From Larimichthys crocea (taxonomy: Eukaryota > Chordata > Actinopteri > Sciaenidae): a stretch of DNA of 64,000 nucleotides. Under the pieces are notes generated by a model that was not told the origin of the DNA, searched no databases, and saw nothing but the letters and a program-made list of their open reading frames with translations. The position numbers were made by a program, and so were the translations under genes. Of this stretch, positions 25,701 to 37,939 are shown in pieces (the first letter of the stretch is position 1; each line of letters opens with the position of its first letter). The stretch covers positions 10,150,954-10,214,953 of the forward strand of contig NC_040027.1 of NCBI RefSeq assembly GCF_000972845.2. Reading direction: 5' to 3'.

Positions 25701-28237
25701 CGTGAAGCAGAGAAATCTGCATGTAGCGAACATATACTGTATTATGGATGACTGTACAGTAAGCTTGTGTACACGCTGTGGTTGCATCTGTATTATTGTG
25801 CCTTCCCCCCACAGAAAGACTCTTTCTGCCTTTTCTTTCCTTCACACTCTGTCGCTGTAAAAGCAAACACTGAATTTTCTAAATCCAGCAGCCCCTTTTT
25901 CTATTTTCACGCCGTGCTTCCATCCACTCTCCTCTGCTCCATTCATCCCCGTCCTCCTTCTCTTTCTCTCCTTTGCAACCTTTTTATTATTACCACCAGC
26001 ACTTTCACCCTCATTTTCTCGAGGCTCATTTGAAATCTCTCATCGTTGGGTTATCTCTTTGCCGCACGCAGCGCATAATAAAGTCCACTGGAGCTGCCAG
26101 CAGAAGCTTTAGTTTGCTCTGCTGATTGTGTGTGTGTGTTTTTTGCATATCTGGTTGTTGCACGGGGTTTATTAGTTTGCAATCTAGCACCTACCTTAAG
26201 GCCGTCCTCTGGGAGCTGTAAGGAAAGAGCTTCCGTCTCCTCGTTCCTTTTGCTTGTTTTTCCTCTAAATTCGAGGACATACTGGGTGCAATTTCATCTC
26301 GTTATCGCGGCTGTCCATTATCCAGACTCATACGGACAATATTATGTTAATTCCAAGGTGCTGCTTGGGCGAGGAAGTATTTATAGACAAACCTTTAAGG
26401 AATACTCCGCTGAAAATCAATTGAGTGTTAAATACTCACCTTCTGTTGGCTTGAAATGCTGCTTCTTCACAGCATGTGTTCAGCTTTACAGCCGCACAAA
26501 ACACATCAAACATCCGCAGAAACTTCTCACTCCTGTGGAGTCTCAGAGCTCTGAAGAGGCGACGGCGTGGCACAGAGGTAGACAGACTTAGTCAGACTTG
26601 AACTGTGAACATAAAGGAGACTTGAGACTTGACTTGGACCCAACGTCTGAAGGACTCGACGTGGTGGGTGTTCAGACCGAAAACAGCTCCGCGTTAGAAG
26701 ATCCACAAGTTTGGAGGCTTTCCAACTCTGCAATGGTTTATAACATTATGAGGAAGGATACGCTATAATTTTATCTTTCATTGTGATGATCATCAGGTCA
26801 ACAAGATAAATAGAACATCCATAATCTACCAGGAATGTGCACTTGCAAATATTTGATTGGAGAATGCAACCACGACCTATTGGACGATGTGGAGCCCTCT
26901 GCATCAACAGACTGGTTTCATTCAAATTAACGAGGAGGCTTTGGTTTATTCAGTCTGAATGTGACCTTACATAAGACATCACTCAAGTTTTGACTGGAAC
27001 AAGGCAGGCCTTGCCAAATTGTGACCACCTAGAGACCTAAAGGACCCAAATAAGACTTGAATTTCTCTTCAAAGACTGACTGTTGACAACTCAAGTTGAT
27101 TTGGAATACCCCCCAAGGACTGGAGACTTGTTCAGACACATATTTGGACTTAAACTAAAAGCTGCAAAAGACTTGAGGACAGTTAACAGGAGTGGATTAT
27201 GCTGTAAGTTTCTACAGATATGTTTTGGGATGTTTATCCCCGCAAAAAACTGTCAACATTTTAATCCTTGTACTTCCTGTGAGGTCCAGTTGCCTATAGC
27301 TGCTGCAGCAAGGTACATTATCAGAGCCACTTTTCAAGGCCTGCAGGGAGTCAGCAGTTGGTACTCAAAAGATAGATTTCCAGCGAATGGGGTTTGCACG
27401 GACCCCAAGGAATTAAGCTGCAGTTTCTTTTTACACCATCGAGACAAGGTTAATATCTCTGCCTCGTCCTATCTGTCTCTTTTCCTTAGAGGGATGTGTG
27501 TAAGTGTGTGTGTGTTTTTATGAGCTGGGGGGGATGACTACTGCTGACTCAGCTGGGGAGAATTGCTGTCCTGTCACGCTGTGCCCTTGTCAAACCTTCT
27601 GTTTCCCATCCATGCCTGTCTATAAACCCATCCACCGACGGCAGCAACAGAAGCTTATTCTCATTATTGATTCATTTTGTGTCGGCTATAATACGGAACA
27701 AATATATAGATATAGAGAGAAAGGGAGCAAATCCTCACATTTGACAAGTTGGAACAAGCTAATGTTTGGTATTTTTAATCCAGAGACTCTGTAGATCAGC
27801 TGGACTGTGTCACTTTGGGCAAGACAGAAATATCTCAACCCAACGTGACGTCTTCATATTTCTTGTTTTGTCAGTCCAAAACCAAACCAGGATCTTCTCG
27901 TCGTTCGGTAAAAGAGCCACAAATCCTCAAACCGGAGAAGCTGTTTGGCATTTTTCAAGTCAGTCATCATTTACTACATGATAAATGGTGAATTGACTTG
28001 CATTTATACAGCTCTTTCCTGGTCTACCAACCTCTCAAAGCACCTTAGATTACTTGTCACATTCACCCATTCACCCACACCTTCACACACTGACGACAGG
28101 TGCTGCCATGCGAGGTGCCGACTGCTATCTAAAAAAAAAAAAAAAGAGCCAGAGAAAATGTCACAGTTGTTTCTCTCTCTCTATTTTTTTTTATTCCTTT
28201 TTTAGGCTTTTGTGAAACATTTGCAAGACAGCCAGTA

Positions 28238-28313
<76 letters not shown>

Positions 28314-28779
28314 CTACAGACGTCATTGTTTGTTCATGGAAGTTGACACCATGCAGGTTATCAAAGACGGAAAGCTATGAGTCACGAGTCACAGCAAGAA
28401 TTTCTGACTATAATCACCAAATCTGGCATGGTGACCATCTGAACCGACAAACACATTGTGTAGCTCGAACCCGACGTTAAACACTTTTCATTCTGATCGC
28501 TTAAATCTGGATTAGACTCGATCAGAACAAGTTCAGCCCAGTCTTGAAAACTATAAACGAACTCAAACGATTAATTGATTATCCAAAATAGTCACAGATT
28601 CATTTTCTGTCGGGCCAAGATGATTGACCACGTTTCTTAGAAATCCGTATCCACGTTACGCTCACACACGAACACAGACTGTGGTTCTCACTCTGAACTC
28701 ATGCTGTTAGCGAGCCAATTGTCTCTCCACTCTGTTCTCATGCCCCAGGCAAGGTTAGCACGGGAGCAGCAGACAACAC

Positions 28780-28833
<54 letters not shown>

Positions 28834-29391
28834 GGAGCTTTCAGCCATTTGTCATCAAGCATGACTTAGGTCATTAGATCAGCTGCTTTTTGTTGCCCTC
28901 TTGTTTTTTAGCCTCCCTTTCTTCCATTGTACTTTAACGCCCTCTGCAACTGTTCGCTTTCAGATGTAAAGACAGTGGAGAAGCTGGTTGGTGAAAGGAG
29001 GAGGCGGAGGAAGAGGAGGAGGGAGGGAGAGGAAAGGGGGTAAGGCGGAGGAGGAGGGGGATGGTGGCTTTACAAAGGGGTGAGGGAGCCACTTCAACCC
29101 TGATGAGCGAGAGGGAAGAGTGGGCAGGAGGGGGGTGAAGGAGGATCGGCCCACAGGGGGGGCAGTGAGATAATCAGCACAAGGAGAACCATTCTCCCAC
29201 TCAGCTGGAACAAAAGGTCCCTGCCAGCGTATCCGTGTGTGTGTGTGTGTCTGTGTGTGTGTGTTGATATCCCAGAAGAGTCGGCGTGATCAAGAACCCC
29301 CCCTCCAGAGAATTGGGGAGTGGTTTTTGTTTTGCGAGGCAGGTTTGGGAAAGCATTACCTCTAATAAGGCACAGTTGATTTCTCTAGTCT

Positions 29392-29429
<38 letters not shown>

Positions 29430-30579
29430 CGCTGTCTGACGCCGATTGGCTGCTGTGAACAGGGGTACCACAGAGACACGGCGCTGTGTTGTTTGTCAGA
29501 GCCGGCCGTGGTGGAAAGTAACTAAATGCAGTACTTGAAAATAAACACTGTACTTACGTATGATTTGGAGGTACTTCTACTACCACACTTTCATTTTATG
29601 CTACTCATACTTACTCCTACTTCTTCACTACACGTCAGAGGTCTGTGTGCTACTTTGCAGATAAAGGTTTCACATGAAAAACATCAACCATGATTGAATA
29701 ATATGAAGAATTGTGCATATAATTCTACTCAAAGCTGCATTCATCAAAACATTTACTCATTCGTTCATATAGGTGACTTATAAGGTTGGCTGAGCAAACA
29801 GATGCAACATTATCATCCCACTCATGGACTGTAGCCATGTTTCCATCCAAATGTATCTAAATTTTAAACAAATTTCGAGTAAATCTGCACAAGAAAATGC
29901 AGATAAATGCTTTTCCATTACTGTTATGCCATTATCAGACAGTCGGCTCATTAGATAAGCAATAGGTGGCACCAATTCTCCAGTTGGAAAACCAGAAGAA
30001 GAGGGTGCAACAAGATGCCGAGCGCTAATCTCAACCAGGATGTAAATAAAATGTAGAAGATGTAAAATTAATGTAAGGAAGGTTACATCAAATCTATGTC
30101 ACTTTATCGGAAAAGTTGTTTCCATCTCCTGTTAAGATCCGTCTGTCCTTCCGTTAACTTTCTCAAATGCCAATGCCAATATTCACTTTACTTTTAGCTC
30201 TATTTTGGTCTCCTCCAATCCTCTTTAGCTGCTTAATGCTCCGCCTTCACTCACTGGTTGCTGATGTCCTTTATTGTTTGTACAATGATATTGATTTGTG
30301 AAGCTTTAAATGATAAATCTGGTTCATTACAACTGGGAATTTGAGGGAAAACAAAGAAAAATTATGAATGAAACATCCATGAGAGTCAACAGACATATAG
30401 AGTTGTCATGACTGATATTTTAGGTGCGTTTGCTTTAAATAATCTGCCTGCTCGTGTTTCTTGCCCTGACCATCATAACAAACCAAAGTTCTCCTTCTTT
30501 AAGTGAACAAATTCTTTACATTGTTGTGTTACTGCTTTAAATCTCACAAAGGATCTAAATACTTTTTACACCAAAGGCT

Positions 30580-30630
<51 letters not shown>

Positions 30631-33600
30631 TGTGGAAAGCAGACAGGCGGGTTAAGGATCCCGGCTCAGTGTAATTTCCGCTGTTGTTGGAGGATTTTTA
30701 AAGACATGAACTCTAAAACTGTCTGTCTGCGTCTGAAGAGAACAGAGATTAAGGGATTTCCAATAATACCTCCAATATTTCCTCTCCCAGCCTTTTTGTT
30801 CTTTTGTTCTAACTGGTTGATTTTTATTTTAGTTTTTTTGTGATTGTCTTTCTCTTATCTGGAAATCTTCATCATCTCTCTCCGTGTTTTTCTTTCCGTC
30901 CCAGCGCCGCTCTTTCTCCGTGTGTTGTCTCTCTCGGCCTCCCTCGTGCTTGTCTTTATTATCATTCCTCTGGTGATTCCTCTGGTGAATAGCAGGACTT
31001 TTTCGTGTCCTTCGGGGGGGAAAAGTAATTTGTATTCTGCCCCTCTCTTCCCACTTTCTCCCTCTCCCTCGCGTTCCCCTCTTCCTCCCCCTCTTTTGCT
31101 TCACACCACCACAATAAGAAGTGACGGCACATGAGGCCAGGTTAGCGAGCCTCCCCCCTCCCTCCTCACCCACCCACAATGGTCACCTTCAAAAAGACCT
31201 TGCCATATGGGCCAGGCCATCTGGACTGTACCATATTACAGACAGTAGAGGAGGGGATGGGAGCCCAGTCGGGGGGAAATTAAAGCACTGTTACGGCGAA
31301 ACTCTCATCGAGCAGCTCTCGAAAGCGTTGCCGTGCAGTCCATTGGAAGTTTCTAAAGAGGTCTGGTGTTAAACTAGTGCGTTCTCGGGGGAAGGATCAG
31401 TAATAGGAGTCCTCAATAATTCAGAGAGGAAATCCAATACTGGCACCACCATTAAACAAACACATACATCACACTCTTCCAGGCCATTAAAGGCTGCTGC
31501 TCAGTTTATGATCACATCCACACACACATAATTTACTCTGGTGCACCGGCAATAAAAGAATCTGACATGAAGTCTCTTTATTTTCAGGGATCGAGCTTTG
31601 TTTGCCAGCCTGGCGCTTCTCCATGACCATGGTGGCCAGCTTTCTGATGGTGGGCGGGCAGCTACTGATGCCAGGGGTGGCAGCTCTGTGCCGCAATTGG
31701 CCGGATCGCGATGATTGGCAGGTCCTGCAGATTGTCATAATCAGCCCTTTCGTTCTGATGCTGCCCTACGTCTGGTGAGTCCCACCCTCCGAGGAATTCC
31801 ACAGCAGGAAGTCTGAGCCAGGCGATGGCTTGTACAGTACAAACAATCCTCTCTTTCTCCTGTCGTCTGTCTTCTTCTCCCCTTTCTGTTTCTTCAACAT
31901 ATTCTGCTCTCATCCTTCTTTGTCTGCTCTCTTCATGTGCTTCCCATCCATCTCCCTCTCTCTCCCTCTCTCTCTCTGTCTGCAGGATTTTTCCCGAGTC
32001 GTTGCGCTGGTTGCTGGCCACCCAGCACTACAGGCGGTCCAAAGCCATGATGCTGCGCATCGCCAGGAAGAACCAGGTTGACATGACAACCGAGCCGAGC
32101 GGGGTTCTCGCAGGTGAGGGGAGATTTCAGGACGTTAAGCAAGATGATGAATGATCCAAAAAAAATCCATTTTCGCTCTTACATGTATACTTTTATTTTG
32201 CTTTATTCATTTCGTTATGCAAATTATTTTTAATTCGTCATCTGCGTTATGTTGCAGCAGCTTCTTGGTGTGTGATGAAACGGACACGCAACCAGCACAG
32301 ACACTGACTCACATACTCCATGCGGCGAACGTGATGAAGTGGCAGCATTTTAACATGATGAAATGCGATTGCAATCAGACAAACACGCAGAAGCTCCTCG
32401 AGATCTTTGGTGATTTCTCAGCAGGAGATCATCGAAATCAAACAAACATCTTCGTTAGAGTTTAATCTGTGTGTCGGAAAATAGTGAAAACCGCCCATCG
32501 TGATGTCTTAGAGCCAAACATAGAGCCGAGGAACAGAATAAAACCCAAAAATATTCTGATGAAGCTAGGGAGGATCACATTTGAGAAGCTCAGACCAGTG
32601 CATTTCTGGCAACTGTGCAAAGAAGTGACATGTTGGTGATTACTTTTACTCAGACCTTTCCTCTCTGTGTCACCAACATTTCTTCCTCCCCTGTCTTCGT
32701 GATTGATTCTCTGCTTCTGGTTCTCTCAGTGGCCAAGCAGACGTAGATAAGAGTGGGCAAAGGGATGTGCTATATCTATCCACAGGCCCCCCTCAGAAGA
32801 TTAGCTTGTCAGTGGTAAAGGTCCCTTAGCGGCCGGTCTCTCATTACCTTCTGAAAGGAAAAGGTCTCAAGGTGTGCGTTTCATGTTTCCTACCAGAGCT
32901 GGAGCAGGAGCTGCACAAGAAACCTCAGAGGACCTGCATTGTCAAGATGATGAGCACCAGGAACCTGTGGAAAAACATTGTGGTGCTGTGTGTCAACTCG
33001 TAAGTGTGTCGCGCTTGTGGCTGGGCTTGTACAGTTTCTTTTCTAATCAAAGCCAACATCCGTTGTGTTGAGAGAGCATGAATTACACATGAGCACCTCC
33101 CCAAGAGAGAAATGAAGACATGTATGTGAATGTAAAGCTCACCGCCCCGTGGCAGACGCATGTCTCAGGTACCACCGTCCTCCTTCCTCATTGTTGGTTT
33201 TGTTGTTTGTGCGCAGGCTGACAGGTTACGGGATCCACCACTGCTTCGCCCGCAGTATGATGGACCCGGAGGCCCAGCCCACCGCTTTGTGCCACGCCGA
33301 CTATTACACGATGGCCGGCATCGCCGTGGCCACCTGCCTGGCGCTTTGCCCCGCGGTGGGGTTGATGGGCCGGCGTGGAGGGTTGCTCACCTTCATGATC
33401 ATAACAGCCCTGGCATCGCTGCTACAGCTGGGTTTACTCAACTGTGAGTGACCACACAGGACTCAACTTACTAATGCTTGCACCTCTTTTTACAAGTGTA
33501 CAATGTGAAAACTCGCTCGAAATGAATTGCAGTTTTAGAAAATGCATGTATAATCACCTGAAAATATCTTTATATTTTTGTTACTTAAAAATGATCCAGT

Positions 33601-36262
33601 GTTGTTTCTCCTTCACACTAGGAAAACCACGTTGTTATTCATCTCTTACATTTATGTTCTTGAGTTTTTTTGGTTTGAAAAGTCGAGGACAAACCCTCCA
33701 AACTGTTTTTTAAAAGTGTCGTTATTGTGCTGCCGCTAAATCGGCATGTTGAGAATCCGCCACAGCTCTGACAGACCGGCGGTGCATTGTTAGGTTTGTT
33801 GAGCTATGTTTGGACAATTGCTGCCTGGGGAAAAGAAACGAAATCAACAAAACACACACACACACACACACACACTGCAAAACAGAAATCCCTGTGTCAT
33901 TAAAACAGACAATGCAGTTGAACTCTCAGTCTAATAGGAGCCTCCTCCTCGTTCTCCCTTTTTTCGACCTACATGTGCACTCCAGAAGTCATTACTTCAG
34001 GCTTCAGTGGTTAACTCCTTTCATTGTGTTTGTCTGAGTCAGCACTGTGCTGCCCTTTGTGCTCACTAATGTCGTGTCCTCTCTTCTACTCTCCAATGCT
34101 CGCTAATAAAAATCCAGTGATTGGGAAGTACAGCCTTCGCCATGACACAGGTACAGCTCCAGAATGAAACTTCAACATCCCTGTGCCATATTCTCATAAT
34201 AAACGCTCCTGGTTTAATGTGAAATCAGCTGTTGACGGTGTTGTTACTCACATTTTCTCGTCCTCCCTTCCTCCGGACAGTTCTGCGAGACTCTCTGAAC
34301 AGGAAATTCTCGGTGGCCTTCTCCATCATCGGCATGTTCTCCTCTCACGCAGTCAGCACGCTCAGCATCTTCTTCTGTGCTGAAATCACTCCGACTGTCA
34401 TCAGGTGAGCCTGGAGGTCATAAACATGTAATATTTTATGTCTTCGGCCTTTTTATCGCACACATAAATACTCTTACAGCAGCTGGGGAAGCACGATAGC
34501 CGAGCTCCATCCTGTGTCTCCGTAATCTCTGCCTGTAGTGAACTCTGTAAAGTACAGCTGTGCACTAAATGTAAAAAACATATACTTTGACTATTACTGT
34601 ATAGTTAATCCTGTTTATTATTACAATGTATGGAGTCTCTCTCTCTTGTTCTCATGTTGCTTATTGGCTCCATCTTGTGGTGCACTTTTGACCAACAGGC
34701 GGAGTTCGTGCCCACAAAGGGCTCAGTATGCTTCAGTTGAACTAGTTTGTACCAATGACAGTATGCAGAATGGACAGAGCCTGAGTGACGTCACCCATAG
34801 GTTTCTGAAGCGCTGTTTGAATGTTGGATGTAACATATCAGTAAAGACGTACATCATCGGCGGACCTGAGGCGTGTCGAATGAGGACTGGGTGCTCCAAT
34901 AAGCCATCTGTAATGGCATGTGCCTGTCAATCATGCGGTCACGATTAATTATGTGCAACTTCGAGCCTTAATATCATCTGAACAAGTGAGTTACAGTTGT
35001 CATGAACGGGGAAATTAGCTACAGAGACCAAAACTGTTTTTTGTACCAGGCTGTAAACATGTTTATTTCTGCTGTGGACATTTGAACATGGGGACTTATG
35101 GAGACTGACTCACTTTTGGAGACAGCCTGGTGGACGTTAGAGGAACTGCAGTTTTTGGCACATTGGCTCTATATCCCAACACTGGAGGTTGCCGCTCGGT
35201 TTGTACAAAGTGTCATCCGAGGGTGTCTGAAATAGAGAAAGGCTTCATACTCGATGTTTATCTGAAAAGTCTCAGTCACAAAAATAGCAGAACTTGTTGT
35301 GTAAAGAATGAGAAAAGAGAATTTGAGAGAGGTTCACATCTGGTCACAAAATTGCCGGACACAGCTTCCCAAAGAAAGAAGACTGTCCGACAGTTCAGCT
35401 TCATTTGAAGCTCACTGATGCCTTAAGAGCTGCTGAGTCCACACTACATCATTTTACACAGTTTTACGAGATCGCTGACGGTTCAGAAGCTAATCGACGT
35501 TTCCTCCCGTGAGGACGCCGTGTGTAAACTGATCAGAGGGCTCGACGATGCCTCACAGACACTTGAAGGAAATCCATCAGGCTAAATGTCTGGTTGTGTC
35601 GGGCAGCCATGCAACAAGCAGCAGCCAGCGAGACCAACAACGAGCGAAGCAATTACTCTGCTGAAAATATGGTTGTGCATACTAAACAGTGAATTAACAG
35701 TGTACTCAGTTGGTGTTTGATTTGGTGTGTATCTGTTCCACCAAGCAGAAATGCAATCCTGCAGCTGCAACAGAGACTGAGATTACAAGACAGAAAGTGG
35801 TGTAGTGTGACCTTGGTGATGGATCTTCTCTCTCTGTGCAGGGGTGGAGGCCTGGGTCTGGTCCTGGCAAGCGCCGGCTTCGGCATGCTCACCGCACCCA
35901 TCATGGAGCTCCACAACCAGAAGGGCTACTTCCTGCATCACGTGATCTTCGCCTGCTGCACCCTGTTGTGCATCATCTGCCTGCTGCTGCTGCCCGAGCC
36001 GCGGGGCCAGCCCCTGCCGGAGAGCCTGGCTGATGGAGAGACCTTCACCCGTCAGACCCTGCTCCACCCGGGAGAGCAGCACCTCCTTCTTGCCAAGAAT
36101 GACGGGGACTACTCCCGCGTCCACGACACGCCGTTACACCTCTCAGCCACTGGCGGTGCGACAGTGGCGGTAGCCACCGCTCTGGCAGCGGTACCTGCTT
36201 CATACGCCCTGGCGACTGGTGGGGAGGTGATTGGAAATCGTGCCATAGCCAATGGGGTGTGA
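17505..36262 (+). CDS. slc22a23: SLC22A23, orphan organic-ion-transporter-like MFS protein, 10 exons, 634 aa
   Basis: Coding exons: 17505-17927, 20023-20126, 21509-21663, 31588-31774, 31986-32113, 32897-32999, 33217-33443, 34118-34150, 34281-34404, 35842-36262. All use GT/AG, and phases join into 634 codons plus TGA (human protein about 686 aa). Start ATG 17505 sits in gccgtgATGgca; the frame stays open upstream but has no ATG. TM1 is about residues 49-71 (TWIPALFIGFSQFSDYFLL). It is followed by a large luminal/extracellular loop with N-glycosylation sequons at N75, N84, N87 and N107. The MFS loop motif MADWFGRHP is at 173-181, FPESLRWLL near 292, GRRGG at 418-422, and the very conserved TGYGIHHCFARSMM near 369. 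The family sits in the plasma membrane with no firmly established substrate. SLC22A17 is the closest alternative, but exon 7 and the C-terminal motifs match A23. The last roughly 40 residues are Ala/Gly/Thr-rich and differ from mammals. Confidence 0.95.
18380..18605. repeat. 'cgatatc/tatcggtgc' type interspersed repeat
   Basis: Has ctcccgatactgattccatt, gaagccgataaaac, gccgatatcccgatctgctt and gagtatcggtgcgtcc. Such runs of CGATA/TATCG words are typical of a repeat found in many fish genomes. A shorter related patch is at 63595-63670 in irf4 intron 7. Confidence 0.5.
18690..18990. repeat. teleost interspersed repeat, family 4, copy A
   Basis: Shows the ordered phrases attcatctgccgattg, gtttgtcggtccaaaactc-like text, gatataaaacagagaaacgc, cttcacatttaagaggctg, gattatcgaag and ccactaatcgataagtcg. 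Both ends carry ATCGAT-type words, suggesting inverted ends. Related copies: 27850-27965 with 28555-28620, 52410-52645 and 60535-60715. Confidence 0.6.
20127..21508. other. slc22a23 intron 2, with a fragment of repeat family 2 at 20640-20715
   Basis: The phrases tctagaggtgg and cccctgggaaccatgaatgc mark a fragment of the repeat also seen near 47.9 kb. Nothing else is recognised. A poly-C run precedes exon 3 at 21344-21352. Confidence 0.55.
25193..25274. repeat. perfect 41-bp tandem duplication
   Basis: The 41-bp unit beginning gcagtttagttctggcttag occurs twice head to tail (25193-25233, 25234-25274) with no mismatch. This suggests a recent duplication or slippage event. Confidence 0.95.
26580..27180. 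repeat. region rich in the word GACTTG(A/G)
   Basis: Words such as gagacttgagacttgacttg (26620), taagacttgaatttc (27052), ggagacttgttcag (27122) and aaagacttgaggac (27167) recur irregularly. It resembles a fish repeat built on GACTTG steps, interrupted by non-repeat sequence. Confidence 0.45.
27850..27965. repeat. teleost interspersed repeat, family 4, copy B
   Basis: Contains cttgttttgtcagtccaaaa, cacaaatcctcaaaccgga and gaagctgtttggcatttttc. A further piece with acgattaattgattatcc is at 28565-28620. Confidence 0.55.
27990..28130 (+). repeat. teleost interspersed repeat, family 1, copy B
   Basis: Contains ttgcatttatacagctcttt, ctaccaacctctcaaagcac, cacattcacccattcaccca and caggtgctgccatgcgaggt. 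It is the better preserved 5' portion of the repeat seen at 5228-5370. Confidence 0.6.
28239..28312. repeat. (CA)37 microsatellite
   Basis: Uninterrupted CA run of 74 bp, the longest pure dinucleotide run in the window. Confidence 0.97.
28784..28832. repeat. (TG)24 microsatellite
   Basis: Pure TG/GT run of 49 bp, in inverted orientation relative to the CA run about 500 bp upstream. Confidence 0.95.
28985..29160. repeat. polypurine (G/A-rich) tract
   Basis: The plus strand is almost all purine with many GGAGG words and several GGGG runs (29036-29041, 29056-29060, 29130-29134, 29156-29162). It could form G-quadruplex or triplex structures. No gene is implied. Confidence 0.7.
29235..29427. repeat. 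two (GT)n microsatellites
   Basis: GT runs at 29235-29264 (one C interruption) and 29394-29427. Confidence 0.9.
29505..29665 (+). repeat. teleost interspersed repeat, family 5, copy A
   Basis: Contains gtggtggaaagtaactaaat, gcagtacttg, ggaggtacttctactac and cattttatgctactcatact. This is the common fish repeat reading 'gtggaaagtaactaagtac...acttgagta'. Pieces recur at 58385-58440, 59095-59150 and 59315-59390. Confidence 0.7.
30581..30630. repeat. (ACAG)12 microsatellite
   Basis: Tetranucleotide ACAG/GACA run of 50 bp in slc22a23 intron 3. Confidence 0.95.
32114..32896. other. slc22a23 intron 5
   Basis: No gene or clear repeat. The neighbouring introns 4 (31775-31985), 6 (33000-33216) and 8 (34151-34280) are short and hold only polypyrimidine tracts before their acceptors. 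Confidence 0.6.
33444..34117. other. slc22a23 intron 7 with (CA)n at 33852-33875
   Basis: Contains one 24-bp CA microsatellite. No other feature recognised. Confidence 0.65.
34660..35185 (+). repeat. teleost interspersed repeat, family 6
   Basis: In slc22a23 intron 9. Landmarks in order: cctgagtgacgtcacccata, ggcggacctgaggcgtg, aggctgtaaacatgtttatt, gggacttatggagactgact, gaggaactgcagtttttggc. I recognise the order from a repeat common in fish genomes. The class is not determinable by eye. Confidence 0.6.
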
Positions 36263-37830
36263 GCATCATAGCAATAGTTGACTATTGTGCTTTTAATTGC
36301 TCGAGCATTAACCCGACTGAATGGTCAATGAACAAAAACATTTTAAGGGAAAAAGAATTGTTCGGATGAACCAGATGAACTTTTGAGATGGTGACGATAG
36401 AACCTTTGTGTAGTTTGTAGTGACTATGATTCATTCAGGAGTTGCCAAAAAAAAATATTCTACTGGACTAAGTTTATCTGAATTCAGTGTGTGTTCAATA
36501 ATATGAAAGTCTTCAGTGGTGTTGGTGATTTTCTTGCACTGCCGTCCGCTCTGCGGAGAACCGGACGCAGGCGAGCGAAGAGACAAAGTAGAGCTAGACC
36601 AGCTTTTTCAATAACGTGTGCGCTCTTTTGAGTTTTCTGTTTGTAGTTTCGACTCGTCGAGGAAACGATCTTTCATCTTATAAATAAGTTATTTTGCACT
36701 AAATGTCAGAGACACAATCAAAGTGTTTGTGATTTTCAGCCAACACGTTGGAGATCCAGGGATTGGCTAAACCACTACCACTCTTTGCATGAAAGGGCAC
36801 AAATAGCTTTTTTTTTTGTTTCTTCTTATTCGTCGTCCCTCTACTAGAAGTCCAATGTGGCACTTTATCCTCAGAGGTGAGGTCAGTGTAGACACTGATT
36901 TTTAAATTTTCTTTTTTAAGAAAGCATTACTGCTCTCGTTGTGGGTGTATGATGGTTGTCTGACGTTGACGAACAGCCGGAGACCGACCTTGGCAGACTG
37001 TACGTGTAGCCTATAGAGACTGTAGGTCGTGCTGAACGAATCTGAGAGTTGAACGGACTTCTGTATGTCTTATGACGCATCTCAGCATTTTTAAAAAATG
37101 GCTTTATCGCGATGGCTCTGTTCTTTTTAACAAAACAGAGAATGTAATTTAAGAAAAAAAAAACAAAAAACAGTATTTATTTTGTCATGCTGCCAAGGGC
37201 AATTTGTCGCTTGAAATACCTCCTTAATTAGCAAATATTTCCACTCCACTTCTCACTCCTTGTTCTCTGTACTGTGGTAGTGTTGTAATCCTGCTCTTAG
37301 GATGTGTAACTCTAGCCAGCAAGCACAATATTTTACAGGTTTTTTGAGATAAACGTTTGTGACGATTAGAGTAGAGCAGAGTTGTCTGCAGTTACCTGGC
37401 ATAGTTGTTGATTAGTGTACATTTACACACTTTACTATGTGAGTATCCGTTAGGACTGCATAGAAACGTAAGGTATGCATACATGTGCCATTCATTCATA
37501 ATGTTTGGACCGTCGGACGTACTTTTATAGGATATAAGCACATTGAATAGATAAAACATCCCATGAAGCATTTTTGTCCAAATGTACCTGAATCCACAGA
37601 TCCTCCATTTTTTAAAATCATATTTAGTACACAGCACGTATTTTGGACACCCTGTATGGTTTGTTAGTTTGTATGTTTTCAACGGTTAAACACAAAAAAA
37701 CAAAAAAAACAAGAACTCAACCACTAATGCTGTTTTCTAAGTGTTATTTTTTTAATATGATGCATTTGTACAAAAAGCCATAGGCCTACATGTTTTGATA
37801 ATAAACCACTTAATTTATTATGTCAATAAA
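36263..37830 (+). other. slc22a23 3' UTR (about 1.57 kb, inferred)
   Basis: From the TGA at 36260-36262 to two AATAAA signals at 37800-37805 and 37825-37830. No earlier plus-strand AATAAA is evident. The stretch has several short A and T runs and no open frame of note. The length is inferred from the signals only. Confidence 0.6.
37800..37830. terminator. interleaved poly(A) signals of slc22a23 (+) and psmg4 (-)
   Basis: Plus-strand AATAAA at 37800-37805 and 37825-37830 flank a minus-strand AATAAA (plus text tttatt at 37814-37819). The minus signal is about 121 bp past the psmg4 stop. Cleavage normally falls 10-30 nt past the signal, so the two mature 3' ends are predicted to overlap by a few tens of bases. 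Confidence 0.65.
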
Positions 37831-37939
37831 AGAACACTCGATGTGACCGTTCGTGGTGGTTATTGTGTTGCCGTGCGGTTACGGTACGAGCGTCCAAAGA
37901 ACAGGAGAAGCTCCTTCCTCCATAAACAATCAGACGTGT

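Larger units (their letters stand above)
21664..31587. other. slc22a23 intron 3 (9.9 kb), repeat-rich, no nested gene seen
   Basis: The largest intron of the window. I saw no exon-like open stretch on either strand with splice support. It carries the 41-bp tandem duplication, a gacttg-rich stretch, copies of repeat families 1, 4 and 5, several microsatellites and a purine-rich tract, each listed separately. Confidence 0.7.

Noticed and set aside
35717..35841. Upstream extension of slc22a23 exon 10 in an open frame
   Set aside because: The TCTCTGTGCAG acceptor at 35841 and the phase from exon 9 fix the exon start; the upstream part is intron.
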